Below are positions 11,494 to 23,681 of a stretch of DNA of 64,000 nt, piece after piece. Origin of the DNA: Ceratodon purpureus. Lineage: Eukaryota; Streptophyta; Bryopsida; Pseudoditrichales; Ditrichaceae. Each line of letters begins with the position of its first letter. Position 1 is the first letter of the stretch. A program made the translations under genes and the position numbers. The notes beneath the pieces are model-generated. The model was not told the DNA's origin, did no database searches, and saw only the letters and a list, made by a program, of their open reading frames with translations. The DNA is taken from positions 24,645,752 through 24,709,751 of the forward strand of contig CM026421.1 of NCBI GenBank assembly GCA_014871385.1, in the 5' to 3' direction.

Positions 11494-14400
11494 ATGGTGC
11501 ATTCTCATGGAGTTCGCGGAGGCGTAGTGAATTTGGCACCTATGACTCTTGGGTCGTCGTCCATGGTTGGAGGGTGGGGCACATCTGGTCTCCACGGCAG
11601 ATTGCATGCTTTTGTCAAACGAGCTCTTCTGCAGCAGCTGGTTTCACCTGGCGCCTCCGTAAGCATCACTCAGAAGCTCCTCTTGTTAACATCCCAATCA
11701 CAAACCCGTCCATGCATGCGCATCGACTTTACCGAAGAGAACGTTAACAAGTGAAGCTCGGTCGCGAATGCTTATGACGTTGTATGAAACCTAATAGTCA
11801 AATAGTAACTTCGACGATTGAGATGCAGTCCAATTCTCAGTGTTAGGTAGAACTGCAATGCCGATTAGCTTGTTGGCCTCCTTCTGATCTGGTTTTTTTG
11901 TGAGTAGCTGCGAATTGGCCTCAATTTATGTGTCAAATTGGCCTCAATAGCAGAAATTGTGGACTTTGTTCCTCGATTGGAGTAATTATTGTTAACACCC
12001 CATGAGGACTTTTAGGTTAGTTAAGTAGAGTTTTGTATTTTAGTGTCTTCCATTTATTGGCAGAATAACGTGTTCAGTCATGACTTCCTTCCAAAGTAGT
12101 GGTTTTGATAGTGAAGGTAGCCACAGCCCATCCACATATACTAATCCAAGCCTCTTTCATTCATGTAGGTGTGTGACCTCTTTTGTGGTCGGGGTACAGA
12201 TATTGCAAACTGGGCGCAAGCAGGAATTGGAAATTACATCGGCATTGGTATCTACGCTTTCCATTCAGACCCATGATCGAAGTGATTGCTATCTTCAACT
12301 TAAGAGTAATAATTTTTATTGCTGAAGAGGATGATGTCACTCTCATACTATTCTGGTCATCATCGAGGAAATGTTTTGATTAAGAAATCACATACACAAT
12401 AATGAACACTGAACAATATATCATGACAACCAATGCAGCGTGAGGATTGAAACGAGTTGCCAGGTACACCAACACTATTAAGAGTTGACTCAACTCCCAG
12501 CTTGTAGAGACGACAGGAAGGTCGTGAGAGTGTAGAGGTAAGTTTTTCCAAGAGAAAGAGAGTGAGAGTCACATCTTGATATACTCTGTTTTGAATTGTG
12601 CAGATTTATCGGCATCAGCATTGGAGGAAGCGAAGGAGCAGTGGGAGAAGCACGGGCACCCCTTCCCAGCAACATTTCAAGAGCTCGATCCGTGCACAGT
12701 AAAGAACTTATCCAAGATCTCATCTCTACCGATTTTCCCTAGCTCAATTTCGAGGATATATTTCTATTTTCTTACAATTGAAATGACAAGTTCTGCCTGA
12801 TTTGAAGGAAACTTCTGCAACATCTCTCTTGACTCTTAGTATTTTCTGCTCCACTTTCATCAGTGACAAGTTATCTGTGTTGTGCACTTCCATTGAACGC
12901 AGCTGTTCTGCAACAAGAGACACCTCTATCTGCTGCTAAGTTTCTGCATTTGTCATGGCTAGGGAAATTTGGAGATACTACAGGATGCAGGGCTTCCTGT
13001 TGATGTTGTATCGTGCTTCGCTCACCTACAGGTGCCTCAAGACTCTGTACAATTTCATTCATCAATACTTGTGCAAAGTCTTTGGATTAACAAAAACCGA
13101 TCTGATCACACCTTCCTTTTTGCTTGTTTTTCCAAGGCACAAAGACCAACATTATATTCACTATTTCAGGTCATTCTTGAAGAGCTACATCACCAACCCA
13201 TGGGTCATTCTCGTGTATCTTACCATGGCAGCTTGTACATGTTATGCAGGATTGCTTTGCAAGTGAGGGTATGGTACGGCTGTTATTAAGGAACGTTGTT
13301 TCGCTCCTTAAGCCTGGTGGCTATTTCTTCGGAACAACTCCAGATTCTTCCACCATCTGGTGTGTGTCCATTTACCAAGTGTCTCTGACGAGCAAGCTCT
13401 TTCTGGTATATGTTTCGTGTGGTTTGGAAGTTTGAGCTATTTTTCGAGTGAGACTTGGGACGTTGTAATATCCTGCATTTTAAACTCACTATGGTCTTGA
13501 GGAAATTTAACTTCTGATCATGATCATTATGAGACTAATTCGTCTGAGACTGGGAACCCTGCGACAGGTACAAGTACCAGAAAGCAGTCGAGGAAGCTAT
13601 GAAAGTTGGTTCCTTACGGGTCAATGGCACTCTACCTCGTGTTAAGAGCTCGCTCTATACCATCACGTTCGAGGATGACCGGTGGGTTGCCCATGCTTAC
13701 TGCTCTCTTCAACTCACGGATCCATTACACTGCCTGAGCCAAACTGCATTAAATTTTCGCATTTTTGTTCAAAAGTTGCTGAAGAATATGCATATACGAG
13801 TTTAGTGATCCACAATTGGTATATTCTAACATTTTAACTTTTGGATTGGGTTTCAGATTTCATTTTTTTGGGTCAAAATACCAGTTGCGCTTCGTGGATG
13901 GTCTGCCCGCGCAGATGCAACAACTGGTTCACTTTCCCAGCTTCATTAGGTAAGGCTTGAACGATATCTGGAACATTCGCAATGATATGATTGTTCTCTT
14001 GCCAGTCTGCTTTTCCATTCAATAACCCACTGGCAATATTTCCAAGACCCGGAAGCTCCTAATTCCAATCGGTTTGTAAACCATACATGTATTTAATTAG
14101 GGACACCAATGTCTATGAAGGTTCAGTTTGCAGTAGAATAACGATTCTGCTCGTATAAAGAGAATGAAACAAAAGTGTTTGTGAAGGTGAAGGTTATTGA
14201 AGGAAGTTCTACATGTGTCAAAGCATGGATTTTGCAATTCTTTCCATTACTTTTTTGATTCGTCGTCGGGTATTGAGAACTTGACGTTCAGTGGCCTGAT
14301 ATGGACTATAGACAATTCTTGGCGCTAGGGATCCAGAACTGAAGCAAATTTTACTTCTGTTGAGATTGGCAGCAAGGTTGAAAGTGTTTAAATGGTTGCT

Positions 14401-16819
14401 GAATTGTTGCATAGGGTTGCTGAAGAAGTGGGCCTGGAGTTTGTTGAGATTCAAAACCTCACCGAATTTTATGATGATTACAGGTAAAACGTCAAACTCA
14501 ACAACACAATCATGCAGTATGTGTATTGTAGACCCTCGAGCTTCATCAGGAGTAGACTCTTATTTTTATTTCATGGCAGATATTCCGTAATAAGCTTATC
14601 AATTTGGTCTCATTAAACACAGTAGCGAGTAAATAAATTCTCTATCTCTACTTGAACGCTCACTCTGACTTGGACATTTGATAGTTTAACACCTGGACGA
14701 TCTCAACCTGACTGAGATGTATAGACCGCGTTGAATGTCTACTATTTCCCAAATGTACATACAAGCGTATCATGTACTGAGAACTTGGAATGCACTGCAG
14801 GGTTCCTTTCGCCTCCACCCTGCAGAGCAGCTGTAAGAATTTGCTAGATCAGAAGGGCCAGCCGATGGTTGATTCCCGCGGCAAGCTTTCCATGGTTGCC
14901 ACAGACGTATTGAGTAGGCTTCTCCTTCTCCTTCTCCTTCCTCTGCAACATTTTCGTTTTCTCAACTTCTTCGTTTTGAATCATATTCTTGAGGCGTGCA
15001 ATGTATGTCTCTTTATCCAAAAAGTTGTCGCTTCACGTTACTAGGTCAGAAGAGCAATTGATAGGATTACCGATTAGTCTTAACTTCTAAGATTTCTTGT
15101 AAGGTCTTCACTACAAACAATTTAGGATTCCCAAATTCATGTTGTTCCCTAATTCCTAGCTGCTCTAGACACTTTCACAATGAATTTTCGTGGATTAGTA
15201 TTCCAAGTACAGAAGCTTGAGTCGAATGACCGCGTCAATAAAATTAATCACACTAATAACGTGGATATGTTTGTTTATGGCAGGCTTGTACAGTACTTTC
15301 ATTTTCAAAAAGTCAACTCGTATTGTGCATCCTACACTATCCTTGGATTTTCAGTTCAACACAGAATGTCAGTTGGACACAGATCCTGAGGAGAGTAGCC
15401 TTAATTCAGATACACCCACTGAAATGTCACAGGGTTACGAGCTTACACCCGAAAATATTCCTAAAGACTCGCCACCAAGAATAAACAGAACAGTGTTCTC
15501 TCAATCTAGTGAAGATGAGTTATCCTGCCAAGAGGATCGATTGGACACCGTTAGGGTAATAGAGGGGTCACCAGAGCATACTATGAATGATTCCATCACA
15601 CCAGCCAGAAAAATAGAGTCATCTCCTCAGCAAGTTATAGATACCCCGATTTTCGAGCAATTTTCACCCTATGCGCAGGGAAATCTACTCAGCGATACCG
15701 ATCATTTCGAGGAAATTGATTATTTCGCAGAGAACAAAAGCTCTGAGCTTGAGGATAGGGACAGAAGTGGTACAGTAACGCTCAGCGAGGACTTTGAGGA
15801 TGTATTTGAGAAATACCTCAGTGTACCAGAGAAGGACACAGAATCGATGGCTCTTGCTGGACGTGAGGAACATGATCAGCGGCTGGAGGACGGAACAGCT
15901 CATGATGAGGAGTTCCCCATTTTGCCACAGGAATTTGTTGCAAGTCCCCAGAGTCAAAGAACTCCTAGGAAGGGTCGCATGAATAGAAGGAGGCGAACTG
16001 CACGTAATCGTCGATCAGCATCCACAGCCTCAATCGACCCAGCAGTGATAGGGCAAACTTGCAGTGTCAACTATCAAAGTGAGGTAGAACAAGAGCCGGT
16101 GGATGAGGCACTTGAGATTTCCGTCCCAGCCCCACCTCCATTTCTCTTCTACCAAAGGAAGAAACGATCGGAAGCAGGGGATGGTCTTCCACAAGAGGCA
16201 AGCTTCAGTGTTAACATAATAAATACCCGTGCACTTCGGCCTCGAAGATCTAGCTCCGTTGGTGACACAAAATCGGCACCAGGTAGATTCATGTCATAAA
16301 TTGTTCACCTTCAAATCAACTTACGGTATTATCCTTTTTCATCAGCTTAATTCCTGTCATTTCGTGATTCGCATTGGCTACATAGAAACCCCACATTGCC
16401 CTTTGCTCATCGGAAATGCGAACTATCTAAACTCTGTCGTGACTTCGAGCTAAGTAGGTCAATTTTCCTGATGCACAACAATTTGGTTGGCACTATCAGC
16501 TATGGCGAAGGCAACTCGCAGCGCTGAAGCCAGAAGCAGGACTGAAAGCTTGATCGCGAGTGAGGAGGCTGGTGGCTTGAGCAGTGATGGGGATGTAACT
16601 GATGGCCGAGGAAAAGCCCGAGGCAAGGCGAAGGCTGCACTCAAAGACGCTCAGCCTAAAGTTTCTAAGGACGCAGGCAACGGACGAAGATCAACAAGGT
16701 CTTCTAGCATCATGCAAGGTACTGGAGACAACAAACCAGTACTCCCGGAGGCAACCCCAGAATCAAGTACAATGACCACTCGCTTGACGAGGCGAAGCTC
16801 TTTGCGAAGCTCCTTTTAA
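11494..16819 (+). CDS. mRNA cap guanine-N7 methyltransferase (type 2-like) with long tail
   Basis: Transfers a methyl group from S-adenosylmethionine to N7 of the mRNA cap guanosine, in the nucleus. Eleven exons: 11494-11658, 12169-12247, 12604-12698, 12963-13031, 13250-13359, 13568-13681, 13857-13949, 14415-14483, 14801-14913, 15284-16282, 16500-16819. They total 2226 nt (741 residues) and all phases match. The N-terminus has LHAFVKRALLQQLVSPGAS. The AdoMet motif I region is VCDLFCGRGTD, then IGNYIGIDLSASALEEA. VDVVSCFAHLQDCF, LKPGGYFFGTTPDSSTIW and GLEFVEIQNLTEFYDDYR are diagnostic of the plant enzyme related to Arabidopsis At3g52210. The catalytic domain ends near residue 315. The remaining 425 residues are acidic and serine-rich, then arginine-rich (RMNRRRRTARNRRSAS), with several RRS-type sites. 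Retaining the last intron gives a stop at 16299 and a shorter tail. The start at 11494 is the first ATG of the open frame and is less certain than the rest. Confidence 0.88.
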
Positions 16820-18386
16820 CGTGAGCACCAAAGGCCGAAAACTGGTCAAGTCCCCTAAACCACAGCACATTTAGGGTTCAGTGGTCATGCCTGAATTGAA
16901 GATAGACATAGAATAACCCAGCCGGAATAGTGATTTTTTGAGCCCATTTTTGTTACTGCAGCGCTGGACCTGTAATGTACAATTGTGTAGAAAACACACA
17001 TGTCCATAAAACGAAACAGAATCAACTAATCTGTCTTGTTCCTTCACTCTCAGTATTCCCAAATGAGCCTATTCTTGGACCTGCCAAACTCTCAAGTTGC
17101 AAGTAACGCCTCAAGTTGCAAATAATTCCAGGGAGCACATTCGCTCATCACCACGTCGACTCCTTTATCCACACCTCAGCACCCAGCAACCAGCAAGAAT
17201 GACAGGTCAATGCAAAACAAATATTAAAACCACCTACACAAAACACACACCTATGATTGAGTGCAAAAAAGATGAAACACGAACTCATTGACCATATAAC
17301 AAAAAGCATGTACAATACAGTACCACAACACACAAATCACACACCCGGGTGCTGTCGTATGTTGACCGAGAAACAAAAATCAGACCATCATCAAAGAAAG
17401 AATCACTCTCACAAAACTCACATCAAAGTTGCAGGAACTAGATTAACCCACACGGTAAAATCCCCGGACCTCTTCAACATTCTCAATCTGTGAAGAGCGT
17501 AATCAACAAAGCTTTCAGGAAGGCGACGAAGAGGCCACCGGTTTCACTTGCGAGTAGAAGTTTTTGGAAACGGAGTCCATCTTTTGACCTCCAGTTTGAC
17601 TGCAGTGCACATCATTTTTGACCTTTGCCTTGACCCAACAGAGATCTTAGTTTTTGATCATGTGTAGTTGAAGAGGATGCATCCTTCCATCATGTCACAA
17701 AACTGCTGAAATTCCTGCCCTTGGAGAGGTGCATCACCAAGTGTTGGAACGGCTTGACCACCATCTTCGCTTCTCTGCTTTCGGTTGCGGTTCCGGAGCT
17801 TACAATTGGTACCTTGAGCTTCTTCTCTGCGTTTCTGTGATAGCAGTTTGTGGTTTTCTGATGTGGTTTTGAGTTGGGTTTCTCTAGTTTCGAGGTTGGG
17901 CTTTCGTTGATCGGTTTGTGAGTTCCTGGTGCTTAATTTGGGTTGGTGTTGAGGATGATCGTTTGTTGCTTGTGAGTGATTAGTTCTTTTTGGGTGTGTG
18001 TGAGTTTGATGATGGGTGTGTTAGAATCAGGGATGGTGATGGGTTTTGTGAAAATCTGTTTAGTTTTCTCGTGAGGGAGAGAAGTGTGTGAGGGAACTTC
18101 GATTGCATTTGTGTTCGTTTTTTTCTGGTGTTGGGGTTTTCTCCTTTGATTTCCTCTGAATTGTCTGATCCGGAGGTTTTTTCTCTGCTTTTGTAAGTTT
18201 GGATTGATCTCTAAATGGCCTTTGGGGAATTGTACAGCTCTTGTGATGAGTAATTGGTTTGCGATTATGCTACGTTTTTGCGTCTTAGGTTTTCGAATAC
18301 TGGTAGGCTAGTTGATTGTAGTTTCTAAAGTCTCCGTTTTTGGTGGTTTGTAGTTGCAGCTTGCAGGGGTGATCTAGTTCTAGACC
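16820..18386. other. Intergenic DNA and ATP-citrate lyase leader
   Basis: 16,820-17,500 is AC-rich spacer without a credible gene. From about 17,700 the DNA looks like the leader of the ATP-citrate lyase gene. A T-rich stretch from about 17,810 (possible donor GGTACC at 17,809) to a TTGCAG acceptor near 18,366 resembles a long 5'-UTR intron, followed by about 20 bases to the ATG at 18387. Leader introns are common in plant housekeeping genes. This one is inferred from base composition and border motifs only. Confidence 0.45.
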
Positions 18387-21300
18387 ATGGCGAGGAAGAA
18401 GATTAGAGAGTACAACTCGAAACGGATCTTTAGAGAGCACTTGAAGAGGCTAGCAGGCATTGAGGTGGACATCAAGGCTGCGCAGGTATGTTTCAATTTC
18501 TTGGATTCACGACCTCTTTAACCGTTTACATACAAAAATCATCTGCGGAATGTGTCCGTGATGCTCAAGACAGATTTGATGTTTGTCAGAAGTGGGTGAT
18601 CAAAAGAATAGTAATGTTTTATTGTCTTGAAAATCCAGGTTACAAAATCAACAGATTTCAACAAATTGGCAGATGAGGAGCCATGGCTCAACTCTACTCG
18701 CCTGGTTGTGAAGCCGGATATGTTATTTGGCAAGCGCGGCAAAAGTGGTCTGGTGAGCTATTATGTCTTGTTAAAAACTTACTTTTCCTGACTCATTGAA
18801 GTTCACGATTGAAGTTCACATTGAAGTTCAACTTCCTAGCAATGTGATCATACCTTTGTCCATTGCAACTGTGTTTCTATACCTGCTGGCTCACCCCAAT
18901 GTGACTGCAGGTAGCACTCAATCTGGACTTGGCTGGAGTGGAATCCTTCGTGAAGGAGCGATTAGGCAAGGAGGTAGGGCAGCGTGCAGTTTAATCGTTA
19001 TCTATGTTTATAGTTTGATGAGGTCTCATTACTTGAATACATTTACATATACACGGTCTTGTTTTGTCTTACATAAACCATTCTACTAAACTTTGATTTG
19101 TAACATTTTAAATTTCAGGTGGAGATGAGCGGAACCAAAGGCCCGATTACAACGTTCATTGTGGAACCGTTTGTTCCTCACAGTGACGAGTACTATCTAT
19201 CCATTGTGTCAGATCGTCTTGGAGCAAATGTCAGCTTCTCCGAGTGCGGAGGCATAGATATTGAAGAGAACTGGGACAAGGTATGACAAGGCTTTTGACT
19301 GTCTGGCTGTACCATTACTTGCCTATTAGAGAGGTTGGTTCCGGGCATATCTAGTTGTGGCTGGGAAGGAACACTGCCGCTTCTAAGTTTTAGAGTTTTT
19401 AATATCTTTTTTAGTTGTCTTTCTTCGAGATTGCACAAATTGGCTACATGTTTCTGACTGATGTGAGAATGTTCTGGACGGATTTTAGGTGAAGTCCATC
19501 TTCATACCGACTGAACAGACTTTGACACCAGAGCTGTGTGCGCCATTGATTGCCACACTTCGATTGGAGGTAATTGGCCAATCTCCTTCAGGCTCTACAT
19601 GTGTAGTACACTTGAATTATGTTTATCTAGTTACCTCTCCCTGTTTTTTTATCATAATGAATCACGTTTTCTCCTGAGGACCATGATCTGGTATCTGCAA
19701 TTGGACCATGGTTTAGCAGTTATTAATAATTTGTTGTATTTTTCAGGTTCGACAGACAATTGAAGCTTTTCTGCGGGGCTCTTTCGCTGTCTTTCAAGGT
19801 ATGCTCTGAACCACGTCTTACGACTTTAGTTGGAAGTTGTTTATGTCTTTTGTCCTTGATTTTTGTACCTTTTTTTGATATTGATGTGTATTTCTCTTGT
19901 ATTTTCAGACTTGGACTTCACTCTGCTGGAAATGAACCCGTTTACGTTGGTGAACAATGTCCCTTGCCCATTGGACATGCGTGGCGAGCTAGATGACACT
20001 GCCCTTTTCAAGAACTTCCAGAAGTACGAGTTGTTTCCTCAAATACTTCGCAGTGAAGATTGTGTGGAAGTGCGTTTCCTGTGACCTGAATTACAAGTGA
20101 CTGATTAATTGTTGGGGCTGCATTGTGCAGGTGGGGCGATGTGGAATTTCCATTGCCTTTTGGAAGAACCATGACTCCAGCCGAGGAAAGCATCCACAGG
20201 ATGGATGAAAAGGTATCTTTGATTCTCTTGTTTGTTTCGAGGCATTATCCACTCCTCTAATTGAAGCTTTCACGATATGAAATTCTTCTTCTGAAGATCT
20301 AAGTTAGCCTTTTGGTGGTTGCAGACTGGAGCTTCTCTGAAACTGACGATATTGAATCCGAAGGGCCGCATTTGGACTATGGTTGCTGGAGGTGGTGCCA
20401 GCGTCATCTATGCTGATACCGTAAGTTGAACAGCAACATTTTCCTGGCCCGAATGATGAGTAAATATAGACACATCGAGTCGCTTGCGGGATGTTATGTG
20501 TCAACAAATCTCACTTGCTATTATCTCACTTGAAGTAGGCCTATCGCACATTATGTTCAAGATGAAGCTCGTGTTGGACTTTATGAGATTCTATGCAATA
20601 CCGGTAAATGTCCGTCTGGTACTAGTCTTGAATTCTGCTGCTAACACCTTCCATAATGTGCTTGTTTAATATGGTGAAATAGTATTCATTTCCCCTCTGC
20701 ATTTTCAGGTCGGAGATCTGGGTTATGCGCAGGAGCTTGGCAACTATGCTGAGTATAGTGGAGCGCCAAATGAGGAAGAAACTTTACAGTATGCTCGTGC
20801 TTTGATTGACGTAAGTTTTCCATCAGTCACCCTAAACCACATTTCCTACTCTTCCATGTTATGTCCGTCTTGCTTCTACTAAGCACTGGACGATCTGATT
20901 CGGTTTTTCCTTTAAAAGCTTATTTCCAACTGACAGTAACTACTTCCTTCATTTGCACTTTCTTTAGTACATTCTCACTCATCTTTTTCTTCGCGGCACC
21001 TCTCAAATAACCATAGTAGCATATTACAAATACAATGTTTAGTAGTTAATATATTGGAGCATTTAATCGTCTTTAAGGTTATGATTTCTTAGTATGGGGA
21101 ATTTGTTTGGTTACTAACCAAATTTTGGCTATATAACCAGTGTGCTACTGCAAATCCTGATGGCCGCAAGAGAGCGTTGGTAGTGGGAGGAGGCATTGCT
21201 AATTTCACTGACGTGGCTGCCACCTTTAATGGCATCATTCGAGCCATGCGTGAGAAGGTAACCTCTCTCAGAGATTTGACTTGTTCTTTTTTGTGTACTG

Positions 21301-21863
21301 TATTTTATGAAAGCTTGCATGACCTTTCTCTGTTTCTCTATGCAGCAATCTGATCTTAAAGCGGCAAGGGTGAACATTTACGTGCGGAGAGGAGGCCCCA
21401 ACTACTTAAAGGGATTGGCAAATATGCGGGCTCTGAGTGAAGAAACTGGAGTTCCAATTGAGGTAAGCTTGGTTCACTTCTGGAATGAGTTTTCCAAGAT
21501 ATGGACATTGCCCAGGATATCAATTTGAGGATGTGGCTTGTAGAAACATAATTGACAGCTTCGTCCTGGAATATGTTTTACTGCTCATCTTGCATAGGAA
21601 AGAGTATCTATGTTTTCTGTATTAGGAATACGCATTGTACATGTGTTTGTGTTAATGAGAGAAAATTTTGCATTCTTACTTTTCTGGGCAATTGGTTCGG
21701 GTATTAGTACAACAGATGTGTGGAATTTCTTCTTTCAAACTTCGGATAAATGCTTGATTAACACGATCAACTTGATGAATGTGTATGGCAGGTGTATGGA
21801 CCGGAGGCAAGCATGACTGGTATTTGCAAGGAAGCCATCGATTACATCAGTGCGAAGGATTAA
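18387..21863 (+). CDS. ACLA: ATP-citrate lyase alpha subunit (ACLA)
   Basis: Forms, with the beta subunit, the cytosolic enzyme that converts citrate, CoA and ATP to acetyl-CoA and oxaloacetate; the acetyl-CoA feeds fatty acid elongation, sterols, flavonoids and histone acetylation. Thirteen exons: 18387-18485, 18639-18752, 18911-18973, 19119-19280, 19489-19569, 19747-19798, 19909-20023, 20131-20212, 20325-20420, 20709-20810, 21141-21257, 21346-21462, 21792-21863. They give exactly 423 residues, the length of Arabidopsis ACLA. The N-terminus [20 protein letters not shown] is typical. The ATP-grasp/citrate-binding part is followed by [58 protein letters not shown] and [19 protein letters not shown]. 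It ends [14 protein letters not shown]. All borders are GT-AG. In plants this subunit matches the N-terminal part of the fused animal enzyme; the beta subunit gene is not in this window. I see nothing broken. Confidence 0.97.
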
Positions 21864-23599
21864 TTTTTTAGCTTTGCCGCATGGTTTGCTTGATGTGGCT
21901 TAGATAATTTTTGCATTAGATCTCTTCACTCAGCAAGTGATACAATAATTTTATTCGGTCATGAATTTAAAATTTCTTACAAAGGTCTTGAACGTAAGAC
22001 ACGATGTCTTTCTGGATTGACGTTGTAATTACAAGTATGGAATCTTAGAGTATCTTTGTTGTCATGGATGTCATCGATTATTTGCCAGAGACCTCTCAGA
22101 TCAGACGCCAATCGTCAAATCATAGATATCGCCTACCCAAAGAGGGCCATATTGCACTTCAATGGAAGTCACTCCGATGCACCTACACGAAGTCAGACAC
22201 CGAGGAAAGCCACTTAATATTATCATAAAACTTAAACAAAAACACTTCAATCTGCAATGGCTGCTGCCAAAAGACCAACCTCGGTGAAGTCCGGCTCCAC
22301 AACAGTTTTGCCCTTGGTATGAAAAGTCCAGACACCAGATGGTCCACACAAATCAGAAACACCTGCAGCTGAACAAATCCCTGCTCCTGTATACACCTGC
22401 ACTTTGCCGATCAGCTCTCTCAATTCAAACCTCAGTTATTGCAAAAACTCAAAGGTGTAACCAAACCTATGTTTGTAATTATCTATGAAGAGAGTTCACA
22501 AATCGGTGACCCCAGTTCCTAATCAACATTTAGAGCGGCAGAAGGTCGAAGAAACCCATCATCCCTCACAGAGCTAGTCAATCCTAAATTAAATACTTTA
22601 AATAAGTGATTCACAAACCATCTCTTGACCCATCCTTCCTCTGCAGCATTCACATTCTCTACTATGGAAAATTCAAGTAAATTTACAGTTGTCCAAGAGC
22701 TCTGAGTTGGAATGTGAGTTTGCAAATATATTGTGAGATTTAGAGAGTTTGACACCAGTCTTTTTGGAGGATTAGTGGATATGAAGAGTTTGGCGATTCA
22801 ACACCCATAGTGTATGTCCATAGACTATATCATTAGTGAGGAATTACATGTCTGTTTTTGAGGATATGTTTTATGATTTGGAAGAGGTGAAAGGAAGAGA
22901 TCTATCTGATCAAGCAACAAAATGGATTAACTGTGAAGTAACTTCAAACTGCACCCCTTACTACCCCTTTAAATCCAGGTACAGATATATGTGGCAACGT
23001 CATGCCGCCTTTCTCTCAGAATTCTAACTCTCTAGCCTCTCTCTAGCCTCAAGCTCTCACCCAAGCTCTGTTGTTCCCCCTAAGTTACCACTCTGCAGCG
23101 CATCTTGCACTTCACAATTGTACTCAATTCTAAAGTTTAAATTTATTTGCACTCTATTCAGTGATCAATTTACTCTTGTTGCTGAATTCTGAACTGCTTG
23201 ATTCCAACTTACCATGCAACTCATAACTCTTTTCTGTCAACTAAACTGTGTCAGCCTCTTGTTCCTCAACATACTGCGGCAACTGTTTCACTATATTGTA
23301 AAGGCCATTTACAAGTGCGTCATTGGTGTCTCAAGTGCGTCACTGTTGCACTTGTTTCAGATGCACTTGCTTGCTGCGCAGATGTTTGCATTTCAGAACT
23401 CCTCTTGGAAATGCATTATCATAGTCTGAAGAACCCTGTTACTATCACTGCACCCATGCGCGGTAAAAGGCCCCGAATTACCAGGGGAGAAGGCACCAAA
23501 CTTGAGGATTCTGTGAATCCCCAACATTAGTTCAGAATAATTACAGGAAAGACAATGATATTTTGACAATCCGAAGGTGGTTTGTCCACGTGGCACATT
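21864..23599. other. Intergenic DNA, no gene seen
   Basis: The first few hundred bases are probably the ATP-citrate lyase 3' UTR (AT-rich, with TAATTTTTTA right after the stop). The rest has only short frames with no recognisable protein. Nothing else was identified. Confidence 0.5.
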
Positions 23600-23606
23600 T
23601 CCGTGA

Positions 23607-23617
23607 TAGTCTAGTGG
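23607..23617 (+). promoter_or_regulatory. tRNA internal A box
   Basis: TAGTCTAGTGG matches the RNA polymerase III A box (TRGYnnARnGG) within the D arm. Confidence 0.8.
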
Positions 23618-23649
23618 TTAGGATACCTGGCTTTCACCCAGGCGACCCG

Positions 23650-23660
23650 GGTTCGAGCCC
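23650..23660 (+). promoter_or_regulatory. tRNA internal B box
   Basis: GGTTCGAGCCC matches the B box consensus GGTTCGANNCC in the T arm, the TFIIIC binding site. Confidence 0.85.
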
Positions 23661-23677
23661 CGGTTACGGAATCCTTG

Positions 23678-23681
23678 TTTT
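23678..23681 (+). terminator. RNA polymerase III T-run terminator
   Basis: A TTTT run begins seven bases after the discriminator base of tRNA-Glu. This is the usual position for pol III termination. Confidence 0.7.

Larger units (their letters stand above)
23600..23671 (+). tRNA. tRNA-Glu (anticodon UUC)
   Basis: A complete cloverleaf is visible. The acceptor stem pairs TCCGTGA (23600-23606) with TTACGGA (23664-23670), with one G-T pair, and the discriminator is A at 23671. The anticodon stem CCTGG/CCAGG flanks the loop CTTTCAC, which places the anticodon TTC at 23633-23635. The T arm contains GGTTCGAGCCC. There is no intron. It reads glutamate codon GAA (and GAG by wobble). Confidence 0.97.

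Noticed and set aside
14360..14483. Cap methyltransferase exon starting at 14394, which would need a non-AG acceptor and sits behind a TAA
   Set aside because: A normal acceptor CATAG ends at 14414 and gives FPSFIR joined to VAEEVGLEFVEIQ in frame, so no unusual intron or broken exon is needed.
15217..16299. A 360-residue frame as an independent gene
   Set aside because: Its first residues have no ATG support, and from 15284 it continues the cap methyltransferase with matching intron phase (LYSTFIFKKS follows the catalytic domain). It is that gene's tenth exon.
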